From an uncultured Opitutia bacterium (GTDB lineage Bacteria > Verrucomicrobiota > Verrucomicrobiia > Opitutales > Opitutaceae): DNA of 38,073 bases. The stretch lies in the NCBI GenBank assembly GCA_903896015.1, contig CAITWF010000092.1, positions 1 to 38,073 of the forward strand, in the 5' to 3' direction. Positions 16,101-25,650 of this stretch are shown here, piece by piece. How positions within the stretch are numbered: the stretch's first letter is position 1; each line of letters starts with the position of its first letter. The notes under the pieces are model-generated. The model searched no databases, was not told where the DNA came from, and saw only the letters and a program-made list of their open reading frames with translations. A program made the translations under genes and the position numbers.

Positions 16101-17468
16101 ATGCCCGACGCCGCCCCGCACCGCATCCTCATCGCCGACGATCAAACCGACGTGCTGGAAGCCTTGCGGCTCCTGCTCAAGGGCGAGGGCTACGCGACCG
16201 AGTCCGTGAAATCCCCCGCCGCCGTCATCAAGGCCGTCGAGGCGCGCGATTTTTCGCTCGTCCTCATGGACCTCAACTACGCGCGCGACACCACGAGCGG
16301 CCAGGAGGGTCTCGAGCTTCTCCAAAAGCTCCAGACGATCGATGCTGCGCTCCCCGTCGTCGTCATGACCGCGTGGGCCAGCGTCGACGTCGCCGTCGAA
16401 GCCATGCGCCGAGGCGCGCGCGACTTCATGACGAAACCGTGGGACAACCCGCGCCTAGTCACGATCGTTCGCAACCAGCTTGAACTCGGCAGCGCCGTCC
16501 GCGCCTACCGCCGGCTCGAACAAGAAAACCAACTCCTCCGCCCCGGCGGCAAAACCGGCCCCACGCTCATTGCCCAATCGCCCGCGATGCGCCCCGTCCT
16601 CGAAATGATCGCGCGCGTCGGCCCGTCCGACGCGAACGTCCTCATCACCGGCGAAAACGGCACCGGCAAAGGCCTCGTCGCGCAGGCGCTGCACGCCGTC
16701 TCCGCCCGCGCCGCCAAATCACTCATCTCCGTCAACATGGGCGGACTGCCCGAGGGTGTGTTCGAAAGCGAACTCTTCGGCCACGTCCGGGGTGCGTTCA
16801 CCGATGCGAAGGCCGATCGCGCCGGCCGCTTCGAACTCGCCGACGGTGGCACGCTCTTCCTCGACGAAATCGGCAACATCCCGCTGTCGCAGCAGGCAAA
16901 AATTCTCCGCACGATCGAGACGGGAGAATTCGAGCGCGTCGGCTCCTCGCGCACGTTTCGCGCGAATGTCCGCCTCGTGTCCGCGACCAATTCCGATCTG
17001 CAAGCCGAGGTCGCCGCCGGAAAATTCCGCCAGGATCTTCTCTTCCGCCTCAACACGATCCAGCTCCATCTCCCGCCGCTCCGCGAGCGCCGCGAAGACA
17101 TCGAGTTGCTCGCACAGCATTTTCTGAAGCAGCACGTCGCCCGCTATTCGAAAGCGATCACGGGCTTCGACGAGTCGGCACTCGAAGCGATGCGCGGCTA
17201 CGCGTGGCCCGGCAACGTCCGCGAACTCGATCACGCGGTCGAGCGCGGCGTGCTGATGGCCCCCGGCAAAGTGATCCGCGCGCCCGACCTCGGGCTCGCC
17301 GCCGGCCAGGCCGCCCCGCGCCTTGAGGAAATGAGTATCGAGGAAGTCGAAGCCTTCCTGATCAAAAAGACGCTCGCCCGCTGCAACGGCAACGCCCGCC
17401 AAGCCGCCGAGGAACTCGGCCTGAGCCGCAGCGCATTTTATCGGCGCTTGGAAAAATACGGATTGTAG
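16101..17468 (+). CDS. NtrC-family sigma-54-dependent response regulator
   Basis: 455 residues in three domains. The receiver domain (1-125) has phospho-acceptor D57 with T90 and K112. The AAA+ domain (about 155-385) has Walker A GENGTGKG (184-191), the sigma-54 contact loop GAFTDA (231-236; the usual form is GAFTGA) and Walker B TLFLDEIG (251-258). The C-terminal Fis-type helix-turn-helix (about 415-455) ends SRSAFYRRLEKYGL. It activates RpoN promoters when phosphorylated. The cognate kinase gene follows by 42 bases. From memory, regulators of this type commonly neighbour HlyD/MacB-type efflux operons in Acidobacteria and Verrucomicrobia; here such an operon with a sigma-54 promoter lies 9 kb away. 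Confidence 0.9.
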   Translation: MPDAAPHRILIADDQTDVLEALRLLLKGEGYATESVKSPAAVIKAVEARDFSLVLMDLNYARDTTSGQEGLELLQKLQTIDAALPVVVMTAWASVDVAVEAMRRGARDFMTKPWDNPRLVTIVRNQLELGSAVRAYRRLEQENQLLRPGGKTGPTLIAQSPAMRPVLEMIARVGPSDANVLITGENGTGKGLVAQALHAVSARAAKSLISVNMGGLPEGVFESELFGHVRGAFTDAKADRAGRFELADGGTLFLDEIGNIPLSQQAKILRTIETGEFERVGSSRTFRANVRLVSATNSDLQAEVAAGKFRQDLLFRLNTIQLHLPPLRERREDIELLAQHFLKQHVARYSKAITGFDESALEAMRGYAWPGNVRELDHAVERGVLMAPGKVIRAPDLGLAAGQAAPRLEEMSIEEVEAFLIKKTLARCNGNARQAAEELGLSRSAFYRRLEKYGL

Positions 17469-17510
17469 TTCCACACTCGCAGGCCCGCGCGCCGCGGTCG
17501 CCGCTCTCCC

Positions 17511-18848
17511 ATGGCCAAGCAACGCCTCAGCCACGATCAGCTCGTCTTCGTTTACGCGTTGCTCGCCGGGCTGCCGGCCGTGATCGCGACAATGGTTTAT
17601 CTGTGGTTCGGCGATCATGCACCGAAAGAGCAGTGGACGCTCACGTTAATCGTCGTTGGCTGCTGGCTCGGGTTTGCCGCCGCCGCGCGCGCCCGCGTCG
17701 TGCGGCCGTTGCAGACAATGGCAAACTTGCTCTCGGCGCTGCGCGAGGGCGACTTCGCCGTCCGCGCGCGCGGCGCGCGGCGCGACGAGCCGCTCGGCGA
17801 CGTGATGTTCGAAATTAACACCCTCAGCCGCACGCTTCAGGATCAACGCCTCAGCGCACTCGAAGCCACCGCGCTCCTTCGCACCGTGATGGAGGAAATC
17901 AATATCGCGATCTTCGCCTTCGACGCGGACCAAAAACTCCGCCTCGCCAACCACGCCGCGCAACTGCTTCTCGGCAAACCCGCCGAACGCATCCTCGGCC
18001 GCGACGCCGCCGAGCTCGGCCTCGCCGAGTGCCTCGTGGGTCAGCCGGGGCGCATGCTCTCGCTCACTTTCCCCGGTGGCGCCGGGCGCTGGGGCATGCG
18101 TCGCAGCCAGTTTCGCGAGGGCGGCCGGCCCCACGACCTCGTGGTTATTGCCGATCTCAGCCGCCAGTTGCGCGAGGAGGAGTTACAGGCGTGGCAGCGG
18201 CTCGTGCGCGTGCTCGGCCACGAGCTCAACAACTCGCTCGCCCCGATCAAATCGATCGCCGGCAGCCTCGGCGCGACGCTCCGGCGCGAACCGCGCGCAC
18301 CCGACTGGGAGGAGGACATGCGCACCGGCCTCGACATCATCGCCGCGCGCGCCGAGGGCCTTGCGCGATTCATGGCGGCCTATGCGCGCCTCGCACGCCT
18401 GCCTCTGCCCACGCTCACCCCTACCGCGCTCGCGCCGATCGCTGCGCGCGTAGTCGCGCTCGAAACACGGCTGCCCGTGAAAAATCTCCGCGGCCCCGAG
18501 GCAGTGTTTGCTTGCGACGCCGCGCAGATCGAACAGGTCCTCATCAACCTCGTGAAAAATGCCGTCGACGCCGCGCTCGAACAGCGCGCAGCCGGCCACG
18601 CCGATGCCAGCGTGCGCCTCGCGTGGAAAAAGCGCTCCGGCGCGATCGAAATCACGATCGAGGATGACGGGCCGGGCGTGGCGAATCCGGCAAATTTGTT
18701 CGTGCCGTTTTTCACTACGAAGCGCGAGGGCAGCGGCATCGGCCTCGTGCTCTGCCGCCAGATCGCGGAAAATCACACCGGCTCACTCACGCTGGAGAAT
18801 CGGCGCGACGCGACCGGCTGCGTGGCGACTCTCCGGCTGCCGGCGTAA
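17511..18848 (+). CDS. NtrY-like membrane histidine kinase
   Basis: 445 residues. Two membrane helices (about 12-31 and 43-60) with almost no periplasmic loop are followed by a HAMP linker (VVRPLQTMANLLSALREGDF), a PAS-like domain (about 118-215) and the dimerisation/phospho-acceptor helix GHELNNSLAPIKSIAGSL with H237. The ATPase domain has its N-box (INLVKNAVDAAL), the G1 box DDGPGV and the G2 box GSGIGLVLC. The short loop suggests sensing within the membrane or cytoplasm. Partner of the sigma-54 response regulator just upstream. It converges with the GH115 gene, 20 bases between stops. Confidence 0.9.
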   Translation: MAKQRLSHDQLVFVYALLAGLPAVIATMVYLWFGDHAPKEQWTLTLIVVGCWLGFAAAARARVVRPLQTMANLLSALREGDFAVRARGARRDEPLGDVMFEINTLSRTLQDQRLSALEATALLRTVMEEINIAIFAFDADQKLRLANHAAQLLLGKPAERILGRDAAELGLAECLVGQPGRMLSLTFPGGAGRWGMRRSQFREGGRPHDLVVIADLSRQLREEELQAWQRLVRVLGHELNNSLAPIKSIAGSLGATLRREPRAPDWEEDMRTGLDIIAARAEGLARFMAAYARLARLPLPTLTPTALAPIAARVVALETRLPVKNLRGPEAVFACDAAQIEQVLINLVKNAVDAALEQRAAGHADASVRLAWKKRSGAIEITIEDDGPGVANPANLFVPFFTTKREGSGIGLVLCRQIAENHTGSLTLENRRDATGCVATLRLPA

Positions 18849-18868
18849 AGCCTGAGCCGCCGCTTGGA

Positions 18869-20947
18869 TTATTTTGCGCGATCCCATTCCTTTTTCAGGG
18901 CAGCGCGGAGAGGTTTCAGGCCAAAGTTCCGATCGCTGTCATACCATTGGTCAAAAGAGCCGTGCTTGGTTTCGTCGAGCGCGGCCTTGACCGCGTCGGC
19001 GGCCGCGATGGCGGCGGCAAGGTGTTGCTTCTGCTCAATCGGCGCATCGTGCGCCTGGTAGGCGAGTGCGGTCTCATGGAGCAGGGCATTGAGGGCGACC
19101 ATGATCTTCGCGCGAACCACGAGATTATCGATGAAGAGCATTCGCCCCAAACCCGTCGACGGTATGAAGTCGTTGGCGCGCGCGACGACCGCCGCAAATT
19201 TCTGCCCTGACTCCGCGGTGCCACGCAGCAGTGCATCGAGTTGGTTGGAATCTGCCGGCTGCACTTCGACGCGGAAGTAACCGACGCTGCCCTTGCTCGG
19301 ATCATCGAGAGGATTGCCGTCGAGCGGATTCGGCCGGCTGACCTTCGCCGCCATGTCCTTGAGCAGCATCTCGCCGGCGCGGGCGTAGCGCATGTCCTGA
19401 AAAATGTACTCCCGATCGAAGCCGGGGATGTCAGGCCGCTTTTGCATCCAGTAGGCTTGGTAGTAATCGCGATACAGCCGGGCGAGTTCGGCCGCGCGCT
19501 CCGCCCCGTAATACCGCGCGCAGAAACTTTGGAGGAACGTGTCGGCATCGAATTCCTTGAACCGCCACATCATCGCGGCGTTGGCGGAAAGTTCAGCGAG
19601 GTGCTCACGGTTGTTGCCGGCGTTGACGACGGTGAACGCGAGTGGTTGTGCGCCGGTGCCGTCGACGATCCGGTAGTTGGCGGCCATTTTCCACGGACCC
19701 TCGGCGGGCGCGAGGTGCGAGCCCGTCGAGGTGAATTGAAAATTGAGATAATAGCCGATCAGGCGATCGGGGGGCGATTTGAGATCGCGCAAATCCTCCG
19801 TCGGAAAGTGGTCGCGCCGCGCGGAGACGAAATTCCAGATGAGCGTGGGCTCGGCAGGTGGATGCAGGAGACCCGCGGCCAGGAACGTCGTGCCTTCGTT
19901 ATAGAAAGTCGTGCGCATGGCCGGCGCTGGATCGCCCGTGACTTCCTTCACGACGTCGGCCTGAGCCTGCAGCATCGCGTTAATCACGCGCGCCCGATCC
20001 GCGGACTCGGTGGGCGCATCCGGAAATGTTTCCCAAAACGGGATGTCACGGGAGCCGCGAAAGACGAGGGTCCAGACCACCTCGAAACCGGCGCGGTGCG
20101 CCGTCTCGACATGGTAACGCCAGAAGGTTTTCAGGTTTTCAATATTTTTGACCGAGAGCGGCGGCACGTCGCGGCCCTCGCGTTTCCAGAACGCATCCCA
20201 GCTCGAAAGGTTCGAGCCCAACGGCGACGTGTGGTGAGCAGTGATGACGAGTCCGCGGGCGTTGGCCTTGGCCGCCTCGGACTGAACTGCAAAGCGCGGA
20301 GCGTCCGGCCGTAGGTCTGCGACTCCGCCCATCTCGAAGGTGTTGTATTTCAATCGGAGAATGGTCTCGAACATGGCGTGCTCGTTCTCGGGCGAGCGTC
20401 TTTGCCAGGCCGAAAGGAAATCGGTGTCGTTGTTGAGCCACGCGCGCCAGCGCACGTAGGCGGGTGGGAAAATCCTGCTGGTGCCGATGGGAACATCGAT
20501 CGCTTCGCGTTTTTTCGGCGCCCAATCCGCCCAATACCAGAGCGGCGGGATGTTGAGAAATTCGTCAGAGAACGAATAGATCGCGTAGATCATGCCGCGC
20601 GGATCGGCGCCTTCGAGGACGACGTGCGCGGTGCTGCCGAGTTCGCCAACGTAGACGCCATGCGCCTCGCGGCCGGCGATTTTCGCATCGTGCAACCCGG
20701 CCAATCCGCCGCTGGGTCCGAGAATAATGATCGCGGAGCGGCCGTGCAGTTCCGCGACGTCGGTGACGATCGGTGAGGGTGCGCCCAAAACTTTCAGCAG
20801 ATCGCGCCGAAGATCTTCGACGGCCAGGCGGACTGGAGCGGGTGTGCCGTCCGGGACAACCACGGGCACGCCCGGTGTGAGACGCACTCCGTCAGCCACC
20901 GCGGCGAGCGGCACGAGCAATATGGCGAGGTAGAGGGATCGGAACAT
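18869..20947 (-). CDS. GH115-family glycoside hydrolase (alpha-glucuronidase-like), exported, divergent
   Basis: 692 residues. The ATG at 20947 gives a signal peptide (FRSLYLAILLVPLAAVADG); an upstream in-frame start is less likely. The N-terminal domain (RLAVEDLRRDLLKVLG, then RGMIYAIYSFSDEFLNIPP-WYWADW-PKK) is typical of GH115 and related glucuronidases. The catalytic barrel region follows (WRAWLNNDTDFLSAW, FETILRLKYNTFEMGG, GLVITAHHTSPLG). GH115 enzymes remove (4-O-methyl-)glucuronic acid from xylan side chains. The usual acidic NDEE/PA segment is replaced here by NNDTD, so activity or specificity may differ. It lies downstream of a TonB receptor on the same strand, separated by a palindromic repeat pair. 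Confidence 0.72.
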   Translation of the reverse strand: MFRSLYLAILLVPLAAVADGVRLTPGVPVVVPDGTPAPVRLAVEDLRRDLLKVLGAPSPIVTDVAELHGRSAIIILGPSGGLAGLHDAKIAGREAHGVYVGELGSTAHVVLEGADPRGMIYAIYSFSDEFLNIPPLWYWADWAPKKREAIDVPIGTSRIFPPAYVRWRAWLNNDTDFLSAWQRRSPENEHAMFETILRLKYNTFEMGGVADLRPDAPRFAVQSEAAKANARGLVITAHHTSPLGSNLSSWDAFWKREGRDVPPLSVKNIENLKTFWRYHVETAHRAGFEVVWTLVFRGSRDIPFWETFPDAPTESADRARVINAMLQAQADVVKEVTGDPAPAMRTTFYNEGTTFLAAGLLHPPAEPTLIWNFVSARRDHFPTEDLRDLKSPPDRLIGYYLNFQFTSTGSHLAPAEGPWKMAANYRIVDGTGAQPLAFTVVNAGNNREHLAELSANAAMMWRFKEFDADTFLQSFCARYYGAERAAELARLYRDYYQAYWMQKRPDIPGFDREYIFQDMRYARAGEMLLKDMAAKVSRPNPLDGNPLDDPSKGSVGYFRVEVQPADSNQLDALLRGTAESGQKFAAVVARANDFIPSTGLGRMLFIDNLVVRAKIMVALNALLHETALAYQAHDAPIEQKQHLAAAIAAADAVKAALDETKHGSFDQWYDSDRNFGLKPLRAALKKEWDRAK

Positions 20948-20957
20948 CGGAGAATTT

Positions 20958-21031
20958 TGTAGGGCGCCTGTCTTGCGAACGCCGGTTTGTCGGTGAGCGC
21001 GCGACGGCGTCTGCAAGACAGACGCCCTACA
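20958..21031. repeat. REP-like palindromic element, two units in inverted orientation
   Basis: Two 26-base units at 20958-20983 and 21006-21031 face each other with a 22-base spacer. The right unit is a clean hairpin (GGCGTCTG, loop, CAGACGCC) followed by CTACA. The left unit is its degraded inverse starting TGTAGGGCG. The pair fills the gap between the TonB receptor stop and the GH115 start. It may be a dispersed repeat of the REPIN type and may also attenuate or terminate transcription between the two genes. Confidence 0.65.
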
Positions 21032-21037
21032 TCGCGA

Positions 21038-24000
21038 TCAAAGGTCGAATATAGCGCTCAGGATAAATTGCCGCGGATCGACGATGCGATAGGCGCTGGG
21101 TGTGCCGTCGGGAAACGCGGCGACGGGTTGGAGGCGACCGCTTTCCTGAATGTTGCGGACGTTGAGCTGGAAGGTCGCGCCGACCTTGTTGGCCCAGAGC
21201 CTCATTCGGTAACCCGCGAAGGCATCGAAATAATAATTTCCGCGAATCCCGCCGCCCAGGTTCGACTTGTCATAGATCGGATTGTTGGTGTCGAGCGCGG
21301 TGACGATGTTCGGAGGCTGCTGCACGCCGTAGTAACCGATCGCGCCGCGGTCTTCCCAGCGCACGGCGCCGCCGAGGTTAACATTCCGCCAGAAGGGGTG
21401 TTCGGTGATGCCCGAGAGCCGGTAGTTGGTGCTCACGCGCGCGGCGTAGCGGCGGACCTGCGGATTCGACTTTCCCTGCTGTTGCTTGACGACGTTGTAG
21501 GGGGTATCGAGATAGGCCGCATAGTTTTGCTGCGCGGTCTGGCTGCCGCCGTAATTGGTGGTCCACCAGAGCTGGCCGGTGCGCTGATCCTTGATGGTCG
21601 TCCAAACGGCATAGCGCTCCTCGAGGTATTGGCCCAGTGCCGTCGAGACGTTTGAGTTGATGGTCTGAGTGTCGGTGACGGAGCAAGCCAGGGTCCAGGC
21701 CTTGGTCGGATTGAAGTTGAGCTCGATCTCGGTGCCTTTGCCCGTGACGTCCTGAGAGGACGAGATGATGTTGAAGTTGGCTTGGAGCGCGGTCAGTCGC
21801 GCGGTGGAGATGCCGGTCTGGCGCGCCACTTCGGCCGCCACCTGATCCGGAGTCCACGTAGGATTGACCGCTGTCACCCAATTCGTCGCCTGGGTGGTGA
21901 GAATGTAGGCTTGGTTGGTCGTATTGGGGATGTCCTCGCGGATGGCGCGTTGGGCAATCGTGCCGGCGTCACCGCCGCTCTTGTTGAGCTGCTTGTTTTC
22001 CCAGTGGTTGACGCGCAGCACGAAGCGGCCGTCCGCCAGATCGAGCCAGAACCCGTAGTCTTTACCCGTGCCAGAGGGGTTCGGCAGCGGATTGAGATAC
22101 ACGTCCACCAAGGGCGACTGCGGCCGGAAATTGTTGGATTGGTTGTAGGTGAGCGACAGGCCACGCAGCCCTTGGGCAAGCCACTGTCCGCCGGTCCCAC
22201 TCTGACCAAGCTTCTCGATGAACGGTAGGCCGCGAAACGGGCGCACGACAGCGCCGCCCTGAGTGGTCTTGCCCGAGATCACGCTGTAGTCCCCGGGCGC
22301 CCAGTGGTTGATTACACCGTAGTTGAACGTGGTGCCATCCGGGTTCACCACTTGGGAGGTGACGTAGCCGGTGCCGGTGTAGCCTTGCTTCTGGTATTGC
22401 CGGTCCTCGCGAATGCCAAACGTCGTGACGATTCGATCATCGAGGAAATGGCTTTGCGCGACCCAGCCGAGCGCCTTGAGGATCGCCAGCGAGTTGTTCA
22501 CGCCAGCGGAATTGGTGGACGAGGCCGCGAGCCCGAGGAGCGATGGCTCGGTCTTGAACGCACCGCTGCCCGCGACGGGCGGATTCGGCGATGCCGGATA
22601 AGTGCCCCACACGAACGGATAGGTGCCGGACTTGTAATCCGTGGGACCGTAGTCGACGTTGTTGCCGGTGCCGTCGCCGACGTAGTAACGCAGGTAGGTG
22701 CGCGCGATGTTTGGGTTGTTATTGAGCGCCGTGTTCGTGGCGTTTTGGACCACCGAGGTCCAGCCGTGGTTGTCGAGGATGCCGTCGCGAAAATTATACT
22801 GGCGGTTGATCCGGTATTTATACTCGTCAAAGCCGCTGAGTTGGTGGCGGCCGAGCCATTTCAACCAGCCCTTCTCGCGCGTGAGGTCGATTTGGTAGGC
22901 GAGCTGAGCCCGATAGGAATCCCATTTCGCCGGGGCGAAGGTCGTGGCGGGCTCTCCCTGGCCAATGTAAGGATGCAGGAAAAAGGGATTCGGCGTTCCG
23001 TCGAGACGCTTCTCGTCAATGTCGACGAAAAGTTGGCCGGACTGGCCCTGGCTGTTTTGGCTGCCCACGTAATCACGCCGGTAACGCAGGGAGTCCTCCC
23101 GCATGAACGCCGCCTGACCGTCGAGGGTTTGCCGGCCCGTGTTGAAGAAATGCTGGTCGATCTGAAAGGAACTGGTGACGACGCGATCCCAGTCGTAGTT
23201 GACCGAAGAAAGGTTGATCGAGCTCCAGTCGTAGATGGACTTGTTGCTGACCGTCGGCGTCGTCGTGAAGAGCGGCTGATTTCCCGGCTTGCCCGCGACG
23301 ATGCCGGTGCCCGCATTGGTCTGCATCAGTCGTTCCGTCTGGGCTCCGGAGATGGGACCGGTAGTGAGGCTGCCAAAGGTTGAAGGCGCCGTCCAGTAGC
23401 TGAGGCCGCTCTGATCGATGTAGAGGTAGCCGCTGGCGATAATGTTCAACCCGGTGGTGAGGTAATCGGGCCCGGCATAGGTGCTCGCCGTGTAGGGCCC
23501 GAGCGTCTGACCATTGACGTGGATGACTTGCGCCACGGGATCCCAAGTCGGCTTGCCGCTGGCCGCCCAGTAGGAAATGTTGTCCCGCGGCGGCTGGAAG
23601 TTGGGTCGGTTGCCATACTGGTGAAAATACGACACTCCGGCGGTTATCGTCGTCGAGCGAAACGGCGAATATTTGACCATGCCGTTGTAGCGCTCGCTGT
23701 CCACGCCCGAGGGCTTGCGCTCGAAACCGTCGTGCTGGAACGCAGCGCTGCCGCGCACCGCGAGCTTGTTTTTCACGAGCACGCGATTCACGTCGAGGCT
23801 CGTGCGAAAGCCGCTGTAGCTGTCGGCGCGAAACTGCACTTGCGAGCGATCGCGCGTGAGGTTGGCCGACGCCGGCACCTGATTCACCGTGCCGGACGGA
23901 TTGCCGATGCCGAACACGCTGGAGTTGGGGCCACGGCTGATTTCCACGGCGTCGACCGCGAGGGGATCGACGGGCACGCGGCCCATCGTCTCGAAATTGC

Positions 24001-24457
24001 CCAGCGAGACGTTGGCTGCCGCTATGCCGCGAACGCGGTTGGCCTGGTTAGGATTGAGCTGCACATTGTCCGCCACGCTGCCGTTGCGATCGATGCTCAT
24101 GTCCGTGTAAGTGCCGGTGCCTTCCGCACTCGCCGTGTAGAGGAAGATATCGTTGATATCGAGCATCGCGAAATCCTGCATCTGGTCTTTCGTGACAATG
24201 GTCATCGAGGAGGCGAGATCCTCGAGCTTCGTGTTGAAGCGCGTCCCGGACATCGAGTTTGGGGCGAAGTAGCCCTTGTTGTCAGAGATGACTTCGAACG
24301 GCGAGAGGACGACGGTTTCGGATTTTTCCGTGGAACCGACGCCCGTGCCGGCAGCAGGCGAGGCGGGGGCCGTCGGCGCCGTTTGAGCCGCGGCCGTGAG
24401 TGCGAAACAGATCAACGCGGCAAATGCACCACGCGCGGGTGAGGTCAGGGTAGTCAT
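21038..24457 (-). CDS. TonB-dependent outer-membrane receptor
   Basis: 1139 residues from the ATG at 24457, which gives a signal peptide (TTLTSPARGAFAALICFALT...AAAQ). A low-complexity Pro/Ala segment and the plug domain follow: TVVLSPFEVISDNKGYFAP, then RFNTKLEDLASSMTIVTKDQ, then VDAVEISRGPNSSVFGIGNP. The rest is a long beta-barrel that ends RQFILSAIFDL with the aromatic/hydrophobic C-terminus needed for outer-membrane insertion. The plug is of the kind expanded in Opitutaceae, which often take up oligosaccharides. Together with the GH115 gene downstream and the divergent LacI regulator it suggests uptake of a glucuronic-acid-bearing glycan; substrate is inference. Confidence 0.88.
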   Translation of the reverse strand: MTTLTSPARGAFAALICFALTAAAQTAPTAPASPAAGTGVGSTEKSETVVLSPFEVISDNKGYFAPNSMSGTRFNTKLEDLASSMTIVTKDQMQDFAMLDINDIFLYTASAEGTGTYTDMSIDRNGSVADNVQLNPNQANRVRGIAAANVSLGNFETMGRVPVDPLAVDAVEISRGPNSSVFGIGNPSGTVNQVPASANLTRDRSQVQFRADSYSGFRTSLDVNRVLVKNKLAVRGSAAFQHDGFERKPSGVDSERYNGMVKYSPFRSTTITAGVSYFHQYGNRPNFQPPRDNISYWAASGKPTWDPVAQVIHVNGQTLGPYTASTYAGPDYLTTGLNIIASGYLYIDQSGLSYWTAPSTFGSLTTGPISGAQTERLMQTNAGTGIVAGKPGNQPLFTTTPTVSNKSIYDWSSINLSSVNYDWDRVVTSSFQIDQHFFNTGRQTLDGQAAFMREDSLRYRRDYVGSQNSQGQSGQLFVDIDEKRLDGTPNPFFLHPYIGQGEPATTFAPAKWDSYRAQLAYQIDLTREKGWLKWLGRHQLSGFDEYKYRINRQYNFRDGILDNHGWTSVVQNATNTALNNNPNIARTYLRYYVGDGTGNNVDYGPTDYKSGTYPFVWGTYPASPNPPVAGSGAFKTEPSLLGLAASSTNSAGVNNSLAILKALGWVAQSHFLDDRIVTTFGIREDRQYQKQGYTGTGYVTSQVVNPDGTTFNYGVINHWAPGDYSVISGKTTQGGAVVRPFRGLPFIEKLGQSGTGGQWLAQGLRGLSLTYNQSNNFRPQSPLVDVYLNPLPNPSGTGKDYGFWLDLADGRFVLRVNHWENKQLNKSGGDAGTIAQRAIREDIPNTTNQAYILTTQATNWVTAVNPTWTPDQVAAEVARQTGISTARLTALQANFNIISSSQDVTGKGTEIELNFNPTKAWTLACSVTDTQTINSNVSTALGQYLEERYAVWTTIKDQRTGQLWWTTNYGGSQTAQQNYAAYLDTPYNVVKQQQGKSNPQVRRYAARVSTNYRLSGITEHPFWRNVNLGGAVRWEDRGAIGYYGVQQPPNIVTALDTNNPIYDKSNLGGGIRGNYYFDAFAGYRMRLWANKVGATFQLNVRNIQESGRLQPVAAFPDGTPSAYRIVDPRQFILSAIFDL

Positions 24458-24583
24458 AGGGGCACAGGGCTTGGCGGACGGAGGCGGCAGCGCAGGCGCG
24501 CGGCAACGAAGTTGGGGTAACCGTGAGCCGACCATGCGTGAAACGGCTTGCGGCCACAATCACCCCGTTACTCTTATCGTTGA

Positions 24584-25624
24584 GTGAAAACCCGGATCCC
24601 GCCCCGCATGGGTGACGTGGCGCAGCTCGCGCGCGTGCATGTCTCGACGGTGTCGCTCGCATTGCGGGATAACCCCAGCATTCCACCCGAGACGAGGGCG
24701 CGGGTGCGGCGGATCGCGGATCAGATCGGTTACCGGCCCAATCCGCTGGTCTCGGCGCTGATGGCGTTTCGCCGCTCAGCACGGAGTGGTCCGCGCCATA
24801 CGACCATCGCCTACGTCACGTCGTCCCAGCCGACCACGGCGTGGCGCGAATCGCGTACGCTGCGCGATCAACTCTCCGGTGCCCAGGAGCGCGCGCTCGC
24901 GCACGGCTACGCGATCGAGGAGTTTCCGCTGTATGCTCCGGGCGTCACCCCCGCACGCTTCAACCGCGTGCTGCGCAACCGCGGCATTCTCGGGTTGATC
25001 ATTGCGCCGTTGCGCACCGACAGCGACACCCTGCCGATCCAATGGGCACACTTCGCGGCCGTCGCGATGGCCTTCACGCTGCGACACCCATCGATTCCGC
25101 ACGTCGGCAACGACCACAACCAGTCCATCCGTCTGGCGATCGCCGAGTGTCGCCAGCGTGGCTACCATCGCATCGGACTCGCGCTGCCGCGCACCGTGAT
25201 GGAACGCGTCGAGGCGCAATGGCTCGCCGGTTATTTGGTCGAGCACGCCTACCCTGAGCGTCAGACGACTCTCGCACCATTGCTCGCCGAACCCCTCACT
25301 GAGCGGAGTTTTCTCAGGTGGTTTCACGCCCAACAGCCCGACGTCGTCCTAACCGGCGGCGATCCGCAAAGCGTCATCGGGTGGCTGAAACGCGGCGGCC
25401 TGCGCGTGCCGGGCGATGTCGGTGTGGTCTCGCTCGACCTCCATGTGCGCGATGGTTCGGTGGCCGGTATCGATCAACATTCCGAAGAACTCGGCGCCGC
25501 CGTCGTCGATCACTTGATCGAACGGCTGCACCGCAACGAACGCGGCACGTTGGCGCGCACCACCCGGCTGCATGTCATGGGTGAGTGGCACGAGGGCGCC
25601 ACCCTTCGCCCACCCCGCGTTTGA
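24584..25624 (+). CDS. LacI-family transcriptional regulator
   Basis: 346 residues from GTG 24584; an internal ATG at 24608 (MGDVAQLARVH) is an alternative. The N-terminal LacI helix-turn-helix and hinge are clear: DVAQLARVHVSTVSLALRD, then ARVRRIADQIGYRPNPLVSALM. A periplasmic-binding-protein-like effector domain follows. Weak boxes TTGCGG (24548) and TCTTAT (24572), 18 bases apart, would place the transcript start at the GTG. Divergent from the TonB receptor gene with a 126-base shared control region, so it likely represses the receptor/GH115 unit in the absence of a sugar. I could not find a convincing LacI-type palindromic operator by eye. Confidence 0.87.
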   Translation: MKTRIPPRMGDVAQLARVHVSTVSLALRDNPSIPPETRARVRRIADQIGYRPNPLVSALMAFRRSARSGPRHTTIAYVTSSQPTTAWRESRTLRDQLSGAQERALAHGYAIEEFPLYAPGVTPARFNRVLRNRGILGLIIAPLRTDSDTLPIQWAHFAAVAMAFTLRHPSIPHVGNDHNQSIRLAIAECRQRGYHRIGLALPRTVMERVEAQWLAGYLVEHAYPERQTTLAPLLAEPLTERSFLRWFHAQQPDVVLTGGDPQSVIGWLKRGGLRVPGDVGVVSLDLHVRDGSVAGIDQHSEELGAAVVDHLIERLHRNERGTLARTTRLHVMGEWHEGATLRPPRV

Positions 25625-25650
25625 AACACCTCTGTCGGTGTCGAGGTCAT

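Noticed and set aside
24458-24583. LacI operator between receptor and regulator genes
   Set aside because: I looked for a palindrome with a central CG of the LacI type (for example around TGAAACGGCTTGCG) but the half-sites do not match well enough to claim one.
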